A stretch of DNA of 30,069 nt from a virus. This document shows positions 24,227 to 30,061 of this stretch, in pieces. The position numbers and the translations under genes are program-made. The stretch is taken from positions 1 to 30,069 of the IMG/VR virus record IMGVR_UViG_3300020204_000249; one strand, written 5' to 3'. Positions within the stretch are counted from its first letter, which is position 1; each line of letters begins with the position of its first letter. The notes beneath the pieces were generated by a model that saw only the letters and a list, made by a program, of their open reading frames with translations, was not told the DNA's origin and did not search any database.

Positions 24227-26115
24227 TTTCTAAAATATTGAGTTTCTTTGGTGTCGATATAACTTGACGTTGAGATGTGTCTAACTCCAGAAGAACTTGA
24301 ACCAGAATCAATTAAATCTGGAACTATATCTATGTAGTCTCGTCTCAAAACCATCCTAATATAAAGTTCTTTTAGCCCAATAATATCATTTGATTCTGGA
24401 ATTGCTTCAACTTCAATAACTCCATTAGGCCTCACCGTAGAAAGTATTTGAATAGTATTGATCAATATTTCTCCAGTTGCATAGTTCACTTTTCCAACTG
24501 AATCTCTTATAACAACTGGATTATTTCCAGACATTTTGAAAATAAACAATCTACCTTTTGTTGCACTGAGTTTTGTATCTGCAAAATAAACAGTAGAATC
24601 TACTCCTGCAATTTTGAATCCAGTTGATCTAATATTGTGAGAATTCTTGTATACATGGAAAGAGTTGCCAAAACATAACTCATAATCAGCTTCAAGTTGA
24701 AGTGCTGCTTGAAGTTGTCTATAAATTACCATCTTAGTAATATTTGATGTGATAGATCTATCAGCTTGATCAATCAAAGTTACAACTTTACTATACTTAA
24801 TTCTTCCGCCAAATTTATTTAAATCTGAAGTGTTTGCATATTGATTTAAAGAACGAATAACTCGATTTTCAATCGTCTTTGTATCGTTTGTTTTTGTTTG
24901 ATTATAATAAACAGAAGACTGAACTTCAACGAATAAGAATTTAAGATCTAAGAACTCTGGTGTAACACCAGCAACTGAATATGATTTAAGTTTTTCTTTT
25001 AATTCTCTTTTAACAAAATTTGAAAGATAAAATCCATTTCTCGGTTTGATTGTAATATAAACTTTTCCATACTGAGGTGGATCTAAATCTTCTCCACCAA
25101 AAGCAGTCACAGATTCAGTATTTGGAAAAATTTCAGACATGATTGCTTCATAATCTTGATTTGTTACCGCTCTATATTGAGAAGCATAGACTTTAGGTGC
25201 AAATTTTTTAATTGAATCTAAACTTTCAATGATGTCACCGTTTTCAGCTTTTGATACCGTAACAATTTTTGGAATTACATTTGTTATTGATCTTTGTTCA
25301 TTATCTTTAAGAATTCCAGAAAAACTAAAACTTTGAATTCCATTGCCCTTTGTTCCACCACTTACAATATAAGTGCATTCAACTTTATTTTGATTTAAAA
25401 GTTTTTTCCCAAATTTTCCATCACCAAAAACAACTTCATATTTTTCATCAGAAATTTCATATAGGTAAAAAATTTCACTTGAAGAAGTTGTTTTAAAAAC
25501 GTTTGAGACTGGGAAATATTGTCTGTAAGCAGTGCTTTGGTTATTCAAATATACCTTAACTCTTAAAGTGCTAGTATCAACATATGGATTTGGTAAAATA
25601 AATTTTTGATCTTTTTGATCAAGATTTACTGTAAAGTTTGTAGTAATAAAAGATCCTTCATAAATTTCTATGTTATCAAAAAATGCAATTCCATTATTGA
25701 CTGGAACTGTGACATCTTGTGGAATGCAAAAAGTCACATTACTATTATTTGCGGTTCCAGTTGCAACTAATCCAGCTTTCAATGTTAGGGATACTGCATC
25801 AGTATTTGTGCCTAAGTTGACGGTGAAATCAATTGTTGCTCTTGCTGATCTTCTTGATCTTGGAATGTATCCAATATTTCTTGCTAAAGAAACTACATTT
25901 TCTCTCAGTGTTGCAGTTTCTAGAAACGACTCATTTGCCACCATGTTGGCGTTATATGAGTTAATATAAGTATTATATGCTAAAATATCAATCAGAACCG
26001 AAAGGTTCGAACCCTCAAAATCAAAATCCGTGAACTTCCTATTTGCCCTGAGATAGTTCTTAATACTCAGTTTGATTTGATTAAAATCTAGATTGGTATA
26101 CTGAGTAAATGCCAT
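24223..26115 (-). CDS. 6: Baseplate wedge subunit gp6 (630 aa)
   Basis: T4 gp6 (660 aa) belongs to the baseplate-J-like family and forms the iris-like inner ring of wedges through gp6-gp6 contacts. The N-terminal signature is clear: FTDFDFEGSNLSVLIDILAY (residues 28-47), then NANMVANESFLETATLRENV and LARNIGYIPRSRRSARATID, closely following T4 'DYDFEGSRLNVLCDLLAYNT...YESFMRTANLRSSVVQAAQDNGYLPTSKSA'. The middle region EVVFGDGKFGKKL matches the T4 'EFYFGEGE' block, and QYRAVTNQDYEAIMSEIFP matches 'QQRCVTATDYDTFVSERFG'. Length is normal for the family. The ATG at 26115 follows the gp25 stop by two bases, and the stop overlaps the gp7-like start, so the three wedge genes are tightly coupled. Confidence 0.96.
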   Translation of the reverse strand: MAFTQYTNLDFNQIKLSIKNYLRANRKFTDFDFEGSNLSVLIDILAYNTYINSYNANMVANESFLETATLRENVVSLARNIGYIPRSRRSARATIDFTVNLGTNTDAVSLTLKAGLVATGTANNSNVTFCIPQDVTVPVNNGIAFFDNIEIYEGSFITTNFTVNLDQKDQKFILPNPYVDTSTLRVKVYLNNQSTAYRQYFPVSNVFKTTSSSEIFYLYEISDEKYEVVFGDGKFGKKLLNQNKVECTYIVSGGTKGNGIQSFSFSGILKDNEQRSITNVIPKIVTVSKAENGDIIESLDSIKKFAPKVYASQYRAVTNQDYEAIMSEIFPNTESVTAFGGEDLDPPQYGKVYITIKPRNGFYLSNFVKRELKEKLKSYSVAGVTPEFLDLKFLFVEVQSSVYYNQTKTNDTKTIENRVIRSLNQYANTSDLNKFGGRIKYSKVVTLIDQADRSITSNITKMVIYRQLQAALQLEADYELCFGNSFHVYKNSHNIRSTGFKIAGVDSTVYFADTKLSATKGRLFIFKMSGNNPVVIRDSVGKVNYATGEILINTIQILSTVRPNGVIEVEAIPESNDIIGLKELYIRMVLRRDYIDIVPDLIDSGSSSSGVRHISTSSYIDTKETQYFRK

Positions 26116-26117
26116 TA

Positions 26118-26522
26118 TTACGCCTTAGTTGATTGGAGAACGAATTTTAAATTTTGTGGAACTACTTCGGATCCAAGGATATTATATTGTATTTCAACAT
26201 TGCAACTATTAGAATCATCTTCATAAGTAGAATTTACAGATATAACCTGAATTCTTGGTTCATAGTTTTCCAAAGCATTTCTAATGGTTCTTTCAATTTT
26301 GATATCTGTTATTGAATCATTCAGTTCAAATAATGCTGAACGGATTTGTGAACCAATATCAGGATTAAAAAATCTTTCACCATTCTGAGTAAAGATCAGA
26401 TTTTTGATCGACGTTTTGATCGCATTTTCATTTCTAATCAATAAAATATCATTAGAGACAGGATTTCTCAGAAAAGAAAGACTAATATCTACAAACTTTC
26501 GATCCTGCCTCTGAACAGCCAT
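26118..26522 (-). CDS. 25: Baseplate wedge subunit gp25 (134 aa)
   Basis: This is the GPW/gp25 family (T4 gp25, 132 aa), which forms with gp6 and gp53 the conserved inner wedge shared with other contractile systems. The family core is visible: a small N-terminal region, then FTQNGERFFNPDIGSQIRSA (residues 44-63), LFELND, and the conserved EPR motif at 88-90 in RNALENYEPRIQVISV. Despite the old 'lysozyme' label on this family, no glycosidase residues are expected. It is the first gene after the late promoter at 26546, with AGGA about 14 bases before the ATG. Length and motif order are normal, so identity is secure. Confidence 0.96.
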   Translation of the reverse strand: MAVQRQDRKFVDISLSFLRNPVSNDILLIRNENAIKTSIKNLIFTQNGERFFNPDIGSQIRSALFELNDSITDIKIERTIRNALENYEPRIQVISVNSTYEDDSNSCNVEIQYNILGSEVVPQNLKFVLQSTKA

Positions 26523-26545
26523 TGAAAAATATAAAATCCTAACAA

Positions 26546-26553
26546 TATTTATA
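26546..26553 (-). promoter_or_regulatory. T4-type late promoter (TATAAATA) for the baseplate wedge operon
   Basis: On the minus strand this is a perfect TATAAATA ending 23 bases before the gp25 ATG, in the gap after the 54-aa gene. It is the natural start of the gp25-gp6-gp7-like-1430-aa unit. I saw no other consensus match at the gene junctions down to 12104. Confidence 0.78.
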
Positions 26554-26558
26554 GGGTT

Positions 26559-26723
26559 TTACATTGTGATTTTCCCATATGTGGGTTCAGTTCCATATTC
26601 CCAGTCATCATAATCCTCATCATTTCGGATTTTTTCATGCAATTCAGTTTGTTTTGAGAGATCATGACGATTTTTGACAAGATTTTGATGTAAAGTCTCA
26701 ATGAGAACCTCTTTTTCTTCCAT
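26559..26723 (-). CDS. Small acidic protein (54 aa), function unknown
   Basis: A 54-codon gene fills most of the gap between the 220-aa gene and gp25. It begins MEEKEVLIETLHQNLVKNRH, runs through KQTELHEKIRNDEDYDDW and ends in TYGKITM. Support for a real gene is a textbook ribosome site, AGGAG with 6 bases before ATG, and its fit between the upstream stop (26736) and the gp25 late promoter. The N-terminal two-thirds is predicted to be helical and the C-terminal third acidic and Trp/Tyr-rich. I recall similar 'LHEKIRNDEDYDDW' small proteins beside gp25 in cyanophages, without known function. Confidence 0.75.
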   Translation of the reverse strand: MEEKEVLIETLHQNLVKNRHDLSKQTELHEKIRNDEDYDDWEYGTEPTYGKITM

Positions 26724-26735
26724 TTTAGCTCCTGA

Positions 26736-27398
26736 TTAGTGAAAATCAGAACTTTTTACGGGGTTGCTATCCCGAATTTCCTTAATTTCATACATAAAAT
26801 CGTCAGATGTCTCGATTTTACGCAAATTTTCGACTGAATATTCGTTTAGATCGATTTCGTATCCTGGATTTTGAGTAATTCTGTTCTTTGTCCATGCATC
26901 ATCGTACCATAAAATCTTATTATTTGGGTATGCATAGTAATTTCCATTGTCCATCTTGAAAAAATGAGCACATTTATGTTCTGGAGTCTCACTAAAGTTC
27001 GTATTCAAGGTGGATTTTGACTCCCAAGCCCAATCAAGAGTGAACATATAAACGCCTTCGTTTTTTTCACCTCGATAATTAATTAATTGAGCTCGTAATC
27101 CAGAGAGTCTTGAACGAACCTGAACATCAACATATGGAGAAAAACAATCCCACCACATGCATTCTTCTAACTTCTGAACGGGTGCATCGGGTTTCCAACA
27201 AAATGCATGAATTGGTCTACGAGTCCAGTTCACACCGTTTTCTAAAAAAGCTTCAAACAATGGAACATGCTTTTCTAATGATGCAACTGTATGCACATCA
27301 CATAAAGTAACTTCACTATGCCCTTTTTTATGATTATATAAAAACTCATTACGAATGTAACAAGTAAAAGTGGGAAGATTGTGATTTAAATACGCCAT
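26736..27398 (-). CDS. Conserved Trp-rich hypothetical protein (220 aa)
   Basis: This 220-aa soluble protein begins MAYLNHNLPTFTCYIRNEFL. It is rich in Trp, Tyr and His, with blocks PIHAFCWKPDAP, MWWDCFSPY, FTLDWAWES, LNTNFSETPEHKCAHFFKMD and NYYAYPNNKILWYDDAW. I recall relatives in cyanophages and other marine phages ('LPTFxCYVRNExL', 'IHAFCWKxDAP', 'TNFSExxxxHKC') annotated only as hypothetical. No enzymatic motif can be assigned; the conserved Cys and His could bind a metal, but that is a guess. The start codon directly follows the T-tract of a terminator-like hairpin (27399-27423), leaving no room for a normal ribosome site. The conserved opening makes this start likely all the same. Confidence 0.8.
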   Translation of the reverse strand: MAYLNHNLPTFTCYIRNEFLYNHKKGHSEVTLCDVHTVASLEKHVPLFEAFLENGVNWTRRPIHAFCWKPDAPVQKLEECMWWDCFSPYVDVQVRSRLSGLRAQLINYRGEKNEGVYMFTLDWAWESKSTLNTNFSETPEHKCAHFFKMDNGNYYAYPNNKILWYDDAWTKNRITQNPGYEIDLNEYSVENLRKIETSDDFMYEIKEIRDSNPVKSSDFH

Positions 27399-27423
27399 AA
27401 AAAAGACAGGATTAACCTGTCTT
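27399..27423 (-). terminator. Terminator-like hairpin directly before the 220-aa gene
   Basis: On the minus strand AAGACAGG and CCTGTCTT form a perfect 8-bp stem around a 5-base loop (27403-27423), ending in a run of six T (27404-27399) that abuts the ATG at 27398. It lies 7 bases after the stop of the 48-aa gene. It has the form of an intrinsic terminator or attenuator for the glycosyltransferase/48-aa unit. Confidence 0.75.
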
Positions 27424-27430
27424 ATCTATA

Positions 27431-27577
27431 TTAATTTCCTTGCCCTCGATATGGTTTACTAGCGCCATTTCGACTACTCGCTGCATATTTAGTATTGGTT
27501 CCTTTTCCCTGTCGAGTCTGTTTTGGTTTCCCTGGCACATAACCAGTTTTATTCATTGGTGATTTTGCTTTTGCCAT
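27431..27577 (-). CDS. Small basic protein (48 aa), function unknown
   Basis: This protein of 48 codons begins MAKAKSPMNKTGYVPGKPKQ, continues TRQGKGTNTKYAASSRNG and ends YRGQGN. It is highly basic, with Lys, Arg, Gly and Asn making up much of it, and is probably unstructured. That would suit nucleic-acid or membrane-surface binding, but nothing proves it. The ATG at 27577 follows the glycosyltransferase stop by 9 bases and has GAGGGT upstream, so the two genes should be cotranscribed. I recall near-identical 'MAKAKSPMNKxGxVPGKPKQTRQG' proteins from many cyanophages, none characterised. Confidence 0.8.
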   Translation of the reverse strand: MAKAKSPMNKTGYVPGKPKQTRQGKGTNTKYAASSRNGASKPYRGQGN

Positions 27578-27586
27578 AATTTACCC

Positions 27587-28333
27587 TCAGATTACACGAG
27601 TTTTTTCATGCCCCACCCGAATGATGGGATTACACCAGATCTCATATCCTTTTTCTTTTGCATCCAAACAGAAGGAAACATCTTCGCCACAGAAGTCTTG
27701 AACTTCGCCAGACTCAAACACCTGTAGTTTAGGGCCGAACCAGGGATACTCCAGAGTCTCAAACACACCTTTCTTAATCAGAACCCAACCAAAACCAGTA
27801 TAATCAACCGTAAATGGTTTACGACGCTTACTCATGGTTTCACCAGTTTCATGATTCATGACTCCACCATTCTTAGCAAAGTCATCTTCTTCCAACCAGT
27901 GTGCAACGGAAGTGGTACGCCCATCTTCAGTCATATACCAACCAGCTGCAATATCTTTATCCATTGCAATCAGACGATAGAATGCTTCAGTATTGAATAC
28001 GATATCACTATCAATCCAGAGTTGATAATCGTATTGTAGTTTACCGTCCCAAGGAACTTGATTCTTACCACGGAGAACGTTTGCCCCAAGAACTTTACAA
28101 CGGGCAAAGTTTACCATCGAACTATAATCCTGAGAAATTTGAATACTCATCCCGTTTTGAACCAGATCAAAACAGAGTTGAACAAAGTTCTTAAGAAACG
28201 TATATGAACATCCACGCCCAGGAAGACAGAAAACAACTGCCTTACCTCTTGCAAGTTCTTTCGCCGCTTCAAGATCAAAATCATCATCGTTAGCACTCGG
28301 CGCCGCCGCTTTTACAGTAAATCCTTTAGCCAT
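27587..28333 (-). CDS. GT-A type glycosyltransferase-like protein (248 aa)
   Basis: This soluble protein of 248 aa resembles family-2-like GT-A glycosyltransferases. An N-terminal strand-turn VVFCLPGRG (33-41) leads into a helical segment. YQLWIDSDIVFN (103-114) carries the DxD motif (Asp108, Asp110) that binds the metal and nucleotide sugar. DYTGFGWVLIKKGVFETL (177-194) and GEDVSFCLDAKEKGYEIW (216-233), with Glu217/Asp218, occupy the place of the acceptor/base region, and a late VGHEK (241-245) provides the C-terminal His. There is no membrane segment. The start is ATG at 28333 with GAGGA upstream, served by a strong sigma-70-like promoter at 28359-28387. The target (phage DNA, virion protein or host glycan) cannot be told. 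A non-sugar GT-A relative is possible. Confidence 0.75.
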   Translation of the reverse strand: MAKGFTVKAAAPSANDDDFDLEAAKELARGKAVVFCLPGRGCSYTFLKNFVQLCFDLVQNGMSIQISQDYSSMVNFARCKVLGANVLRGKNQVPWDGKLQYDYQLWIDSDIVFNTEAFYRLIAMDKDIAAGWYMTEDGRTTSVAHWLEEDDFAKNGGVMNHETGETMSKRRKPFTVDYTGFGWVLIKKGVFETLEYPWFGPKLQVFESGEVQDFCGEDVSFCLDAKEKGYEIWCNPIIRVGHEKTRVI

Positions 28334-28358
28334 AAAATCCTCAATGGTTTATAAAAGT

Positions 28359-28387
28359 ATCATAACACAAGGTTATTTAGAAGTCAA
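28359..28387 (-). promoter_or_regulatory. Sigma-70-type promoter for the glycosyltransferase-like gene
   Basis: On the minus strand TTGACT (28387-28382) and TATGAT (28364-28359) are separated by exactly 17 bases, each one mismatch from consensus. Transcription should start near 28352, leaving a leader of about 20 bases that holds GAGGA. A host RNA polymerase promoter implies early or middle expression, unlike the late-promoter-driven structural genes next door. Confidence 0.72.
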
Positions 28388-28510
28388 TTTTAGAGAGAAT
28401 ATGCGCCGCCACTCTAAGAATCATAATTTTTATAGGAACTCATAAGTCTCAATACGTTTGTGTGTGACTTCTGTATTCTACCAGAACATTTCACTGAAAT
28501 TCACAACTGT

Positions 28511-28518
28511 CATAAATA
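28511..28518 (+). promoter_or_regulatory. Late promoter element (CATAAATA) for the plus-strand gene
   Basis: CATAAATA on the plus strand ends 23 bases before the ATG at 28542, the same spacing as the gp25 late promoter. The same variant occurs upstream of the gp13-like gene. It is the only late-type promoter found on this strand. Confidence 0.6.
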
Positions 28519-28541
28519 TTTGTATTCCCATACACAGAGAC

Positions 28542-29108
28542 ATGGATAAAGATTTAAAACTTGGTATGGCTGCTTATCAGTCAATGTATGCACAGCCAGA
28601 AGAGGCTGAAGAACTGCAAGAAGAGTCTCTGCGTGAAGACTTAGGAACAACCATCAAGTATATTGCAGGTGGTGGTGCAAAGGGTGCCGAAGAACGAAGA
28701 AATCGAGATCTTGCCACTGCAAAAAGACTTGGTGATATCAGAGCTGGTAGAACTCCTGTAGGTGGATTAAGAAGTGGTGATCTTTCAACCGTGCAGTCTG
28801 CACTTAGGAACTCTGTTGATATGTTTGATATTATCAAAGGTCATCTTCTCGATGAAGGTTATGCTGACACCGAACAGGCAGCACTTGTGATTATGACAAA
28901 TATGAGTGAAGAGTGGAGACAGGAAATTCTTGAAGCATTCGTAGATCCAGAACACGGTGAAGCTCCAAGTGGTAGATCACCTCTTCAAAATGTTTCAGAT
29001 CATCCTAAGGCTTCTGTTAGAAAGAAAGCTGTCAAGGGATTCAAGAAACAAATGGGTAAAGAATATGGTGGTAAGTGGAAATCAAGAACTGATGATCCCA
29101 CTGGTTGA
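28542..29108 (+). CDS. Conserved cyanophage-type protein, possible virion or assembly factor (188 aa)
   Basis: This is the only convincing plus-strand gene. The start is ATG at 28542, preceded by AGAGA and by a late-type CATAAATA. An open frame extends back to 28458, but that part crosses the promoter and has no ribosome site. The protein begins MDKDLKLGMAAYQSMYAQ, then an acidic Glu-rich stretch, a Gly/Arg-rich linker (about 40-75), and a helical block DMFDIIKGHLLDEGYADTEQ followed by AALVIMTNMSEEWRQEILEA. It ends in a basic tail (KGFKKQMGKEYGGKWKSRTD). I recall the 'HLLDEGYAxTxxAAxxIMxNMSEEWR' block from several cyanophage proteins of unknown role. Late expression points to a virion or assembly role. 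Confidence 0.78.
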   Translation: MDKDLKLGMAAYQSMYAQPEEAEELQEESLREDLGTTIKYIAGGGAKGAEERRNRDLATAKRLGDIRAGRTPVGGLRSGDLSTVQSALRNSVDMFDIIKGHLLDEGYADTEQAALVIMTNMSEEWRQEILEAFVDPEHGEAPSGRSPLQNVSDHPKASVRKKAVKGFKKQMGKEYGGKWKSRTDDPTG

Positions 29109-29125
29109 TCTCTAAGATTCTTTTC

Positions 29126-29161
29126 ATCCCCCTGGGAATTTTTTCCTGGGGGATTTTTTTT
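29126..29161 (+). terminator. Strong rho-independent terminator after the plus-strand gene
   Basis: ATCCCCC pairs with GGGGGAT, with an inner GGGAA/TTTCC extension across a T-T mismatch, and is followed by a run of eight T. It begins 17 bases after the stop at 29108. There is no T-run on the other side, so it should act on plus-strand transcripts only. Confidence 0.85.
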
Positions 29162-29347
29162 AGCCGGCAGAATTTTTTTATGATCTTTCGATCACTCTCG
29201 CGTTTTGGGTTCGTTGTAGGTTAGGGTAGTTAGCGGTTTTTATATCACCGCCGCGCTATACATAAACCCCCAAGATCGCCACAACTGCTGCTCAAACTCA
29301 TAAGGGGGGCAGCACGAAGTAGCACGAACTCCCCCGATTTGCTGCTC
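29162..29347. other. Convergent intergenic region without a visible gene
   Basis: This is the gap between the plus-strand terminator and the stop of the minus-strand 39-aa gene. No credible reading frame or tRNA was seen. It holds a tandem pair AGCACGAA (29311-29318 and 29321-29328, 10-base period) lying between G5 (29305-29309) and C5 (29331-29335), and a weak inverted repeat GCGGT/ACCGC near 29210-29235. The G5/C5 structure could end minus-strand transcripts, but no T-run follows it. Confidence 0.5.
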
Positions 29348-29467
29348 TTACTCTACACTCTCTGCATCATACTCTGCTGCGAGATCTTCATACCAATCGA
29401 GTTCCTGATCATCCTCATCTAGAAACTCAGCGATCCAATCAATGTTCAGAAGGTTGTTATCATTCAT
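29348..29467 (-). CDS. Very small acidic protein (39 aa)
   Basis: A 39-codon frame begins MNDNNLLNIDWIAEFLDEDD and ends LDWYEDLAAEYDAESVE. It is strongly acidic with regularly placed Trp, Leu and Tyr, suggesting one or two amphipathic helices. The ATG at 29467 starts two bases after the stop of the 62-aa gene, and GGGGAG lies about 11 bases upstream inside that gene, so translation is probably coupled. Small acidic phage proteins often bind host enzymes or mimic DNA; nothing here shows the target. Confidence 0.6.
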   Translation of the reverse strand: MNDNNLLNIDWIAEFLDEDDQELDWYEDLAAEYDAESVE

Positions 29468-29469
29468 GA

Positions 29470-29658
29470 TCAAATATGCTCCCCAGGAACTGCAAGCGTA
29501 GACTGGTGAATGAAAGCCCCATAAGGCTGTTCACGCCCCCAACAATTGTAGTTCTTACGAGACTTCTTAGGTGCGAGACGAGTATACTTAACCTCACCAC
29601 GAATGTCAGCCAGAGTGAGATCTAAGGGCGAAGCAGTTGCGAGTTCAGTGATGCTCAT
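29470..29658 (-). CDS. Small protein of unknown function (62 aa)
   Basis: A 62-aa protein begins MSITELATASPLDLTLADIR, continues VKYTRLAPKKSRKNYNCWGR and ends with a EQPYGAFIHQ block. The start at 29658 has AAAGGA 8 bases upstream. A longer reading from a GTG at 29724 would pass through the GC-rich hairpin at 29697-29714 and lacks a ribosome site. It has a basic middle and a Cys-Trp pair, and no recognised domain. A TTCAAA/TATACT promoter candidate lies just upstream. It leads directly into the 39-aa gene, so the two form a small unit. Confidence 0.68.
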   Translation of the reverse strand: MSITELATASPLDLTLADIRGEVKYTRLAPKKSRKNYNCWGREQPYGAFIHQSTLAVPGEHI

Positions 29659-29680
29659 GTGTGATTCCTTTGACTCCTTT

Positions 29681-29708
29681 AGTATAGGGGCTAGATGGGG
29701 GCTTTGAA
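29681..29708 (-). promoter_or_regulatory. Candidate sigma-70 promoter for the 62-aa and 39-aa genes
   Basis: On the minus strand TTCAAA (29708-29703) and TATACT (29686-29681) are 16 bases apart, with 4/6 and 5/6 matches to consensus. The -35 lies in the loop and 3' arm of the hairpin at 29697-29714. The match is moderate, and no other promoter candidate was seen between these genes. Confidence 0.4.
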
Positions 29709-29714
29709 GCCCCC
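29697..29714. other. GC-rich hairpin between two small genes
   Basis: GGGGGCT and AGCCCCC form a 7-bp stem around a 4-base loop, just after the stop of the 45-aa gene. It has no T-run on either strand. It could be a weak terminator, an RNA-stability element or a regulator site overlapping the candidate promoter. Confidence 0.55.
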
Positions 29715-29726
29715 CTTGTGACACTA

Positions 29727-29864
29727 TTAGAACTGGACAGGCTCCAGCTTCAGAGCTTCAGTAGGCTGTTCATTGTCATCAGACACGAAGCTATCCAGAA
29801 TGTTCAGAAGTTCACTGCCAGTGCTACCCTTACGAAGGAGGGAGATGTAGAGTTGTTTCGACAT
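29727..29864 (-). CDS. Very small protein (45 aa), function unknown
   Basis: A 45-codon frame begins MSKQLYISLLRKGSTGSELL, continues NILDSFVSDDNEQPTE and ends LKLEPVQF. I recall small cyanophage proteins of the form 'LxLLxKGxTGxExLxILD', which supports it as a real gene. The leader is pyrimidine-rich (CTTCACTTTTCTTTCTTAAT) and has no Shine-Dalgarno, which is unusual beside its neighbours. It lies between the 44-aa gene and a GC-rich hairpin. No function can be assigned. Confidence 0.68.
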   Translation of the reverse strand: MSKQLYISLLRKGSTGSELLNILDSFVSDDNEQPTEALKLEPVQF

Positions 29865-29926
29865 GATTAAGAAAGAAAAGTGAAGTGAATTGTGAGTAAC
29901 TTTAGGGCTAACTCATTCCCATAGAT

Positions 29927-30061
29927 TCAGATCACAATATCAGCTTTGGTGCCACAGGAACGATAGAATGCCACCATACGTTCGGCTTCAGCATAAGTGT
30001 TGAACGATTGATGACACCAACCACGCCCATAAGGAGCAAAGTAACGAATGACAGTTTTCAT
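29927..30061 (-). CDS. Very small protein (44 aa), function unknown
   Basis: A complete 44-codon frame begins MKTVIRYFAPYGRGWCHQSF, continues NTYAEAERMVAFYRSCG and ends TKADIVI. The pattern (strand, loop with Trp-Cys-His, helix, strand) would suit a tiny alpha/beta fold. Its ribosome site would be at the very edge of the window and cannot be judged. Its base composition resembles that of the other small right-hand genes. It is probably the first visible member of an early gene cluster continuing to the right. Confidence 0.62.
   Translation of the reverse strand: MKTVIRYFAPYGRGWCHQSFNTYAEAERMVAFYRSCGTKADIVI

Noticed and set aside
26732-26749. Inverted repeat CTGATT/AATCAG just before the 54-aa gene
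   Set aside because: The stem is only 6 bp and AT-rich, has no T-run and overlaps a stop codon; such repeats are expected by chance in this composition.
27851-28039. Plus-strand frame inside the glycosyltransferase-like gene
   Set aside because: It lies opposite the conserved DxD region of a clearly coding gene, with no signals of its own.
28577-28837. Minus-strand frame of 86 codons opposite the 188-aa plus-strand gene
   Set aside because: The plus-strand frame has a promoter, a fitting start, conserved-looking blocks and a terminator; the opposite frame is Ser-rich shadow sequence.
29162-29347. A possible tRNA or structured RNA in the convergent gap
   Set aside because: No cloverleaf arms, anticodon stem or T-loop could be fitted; only short GC-rich inverted repeats are present.
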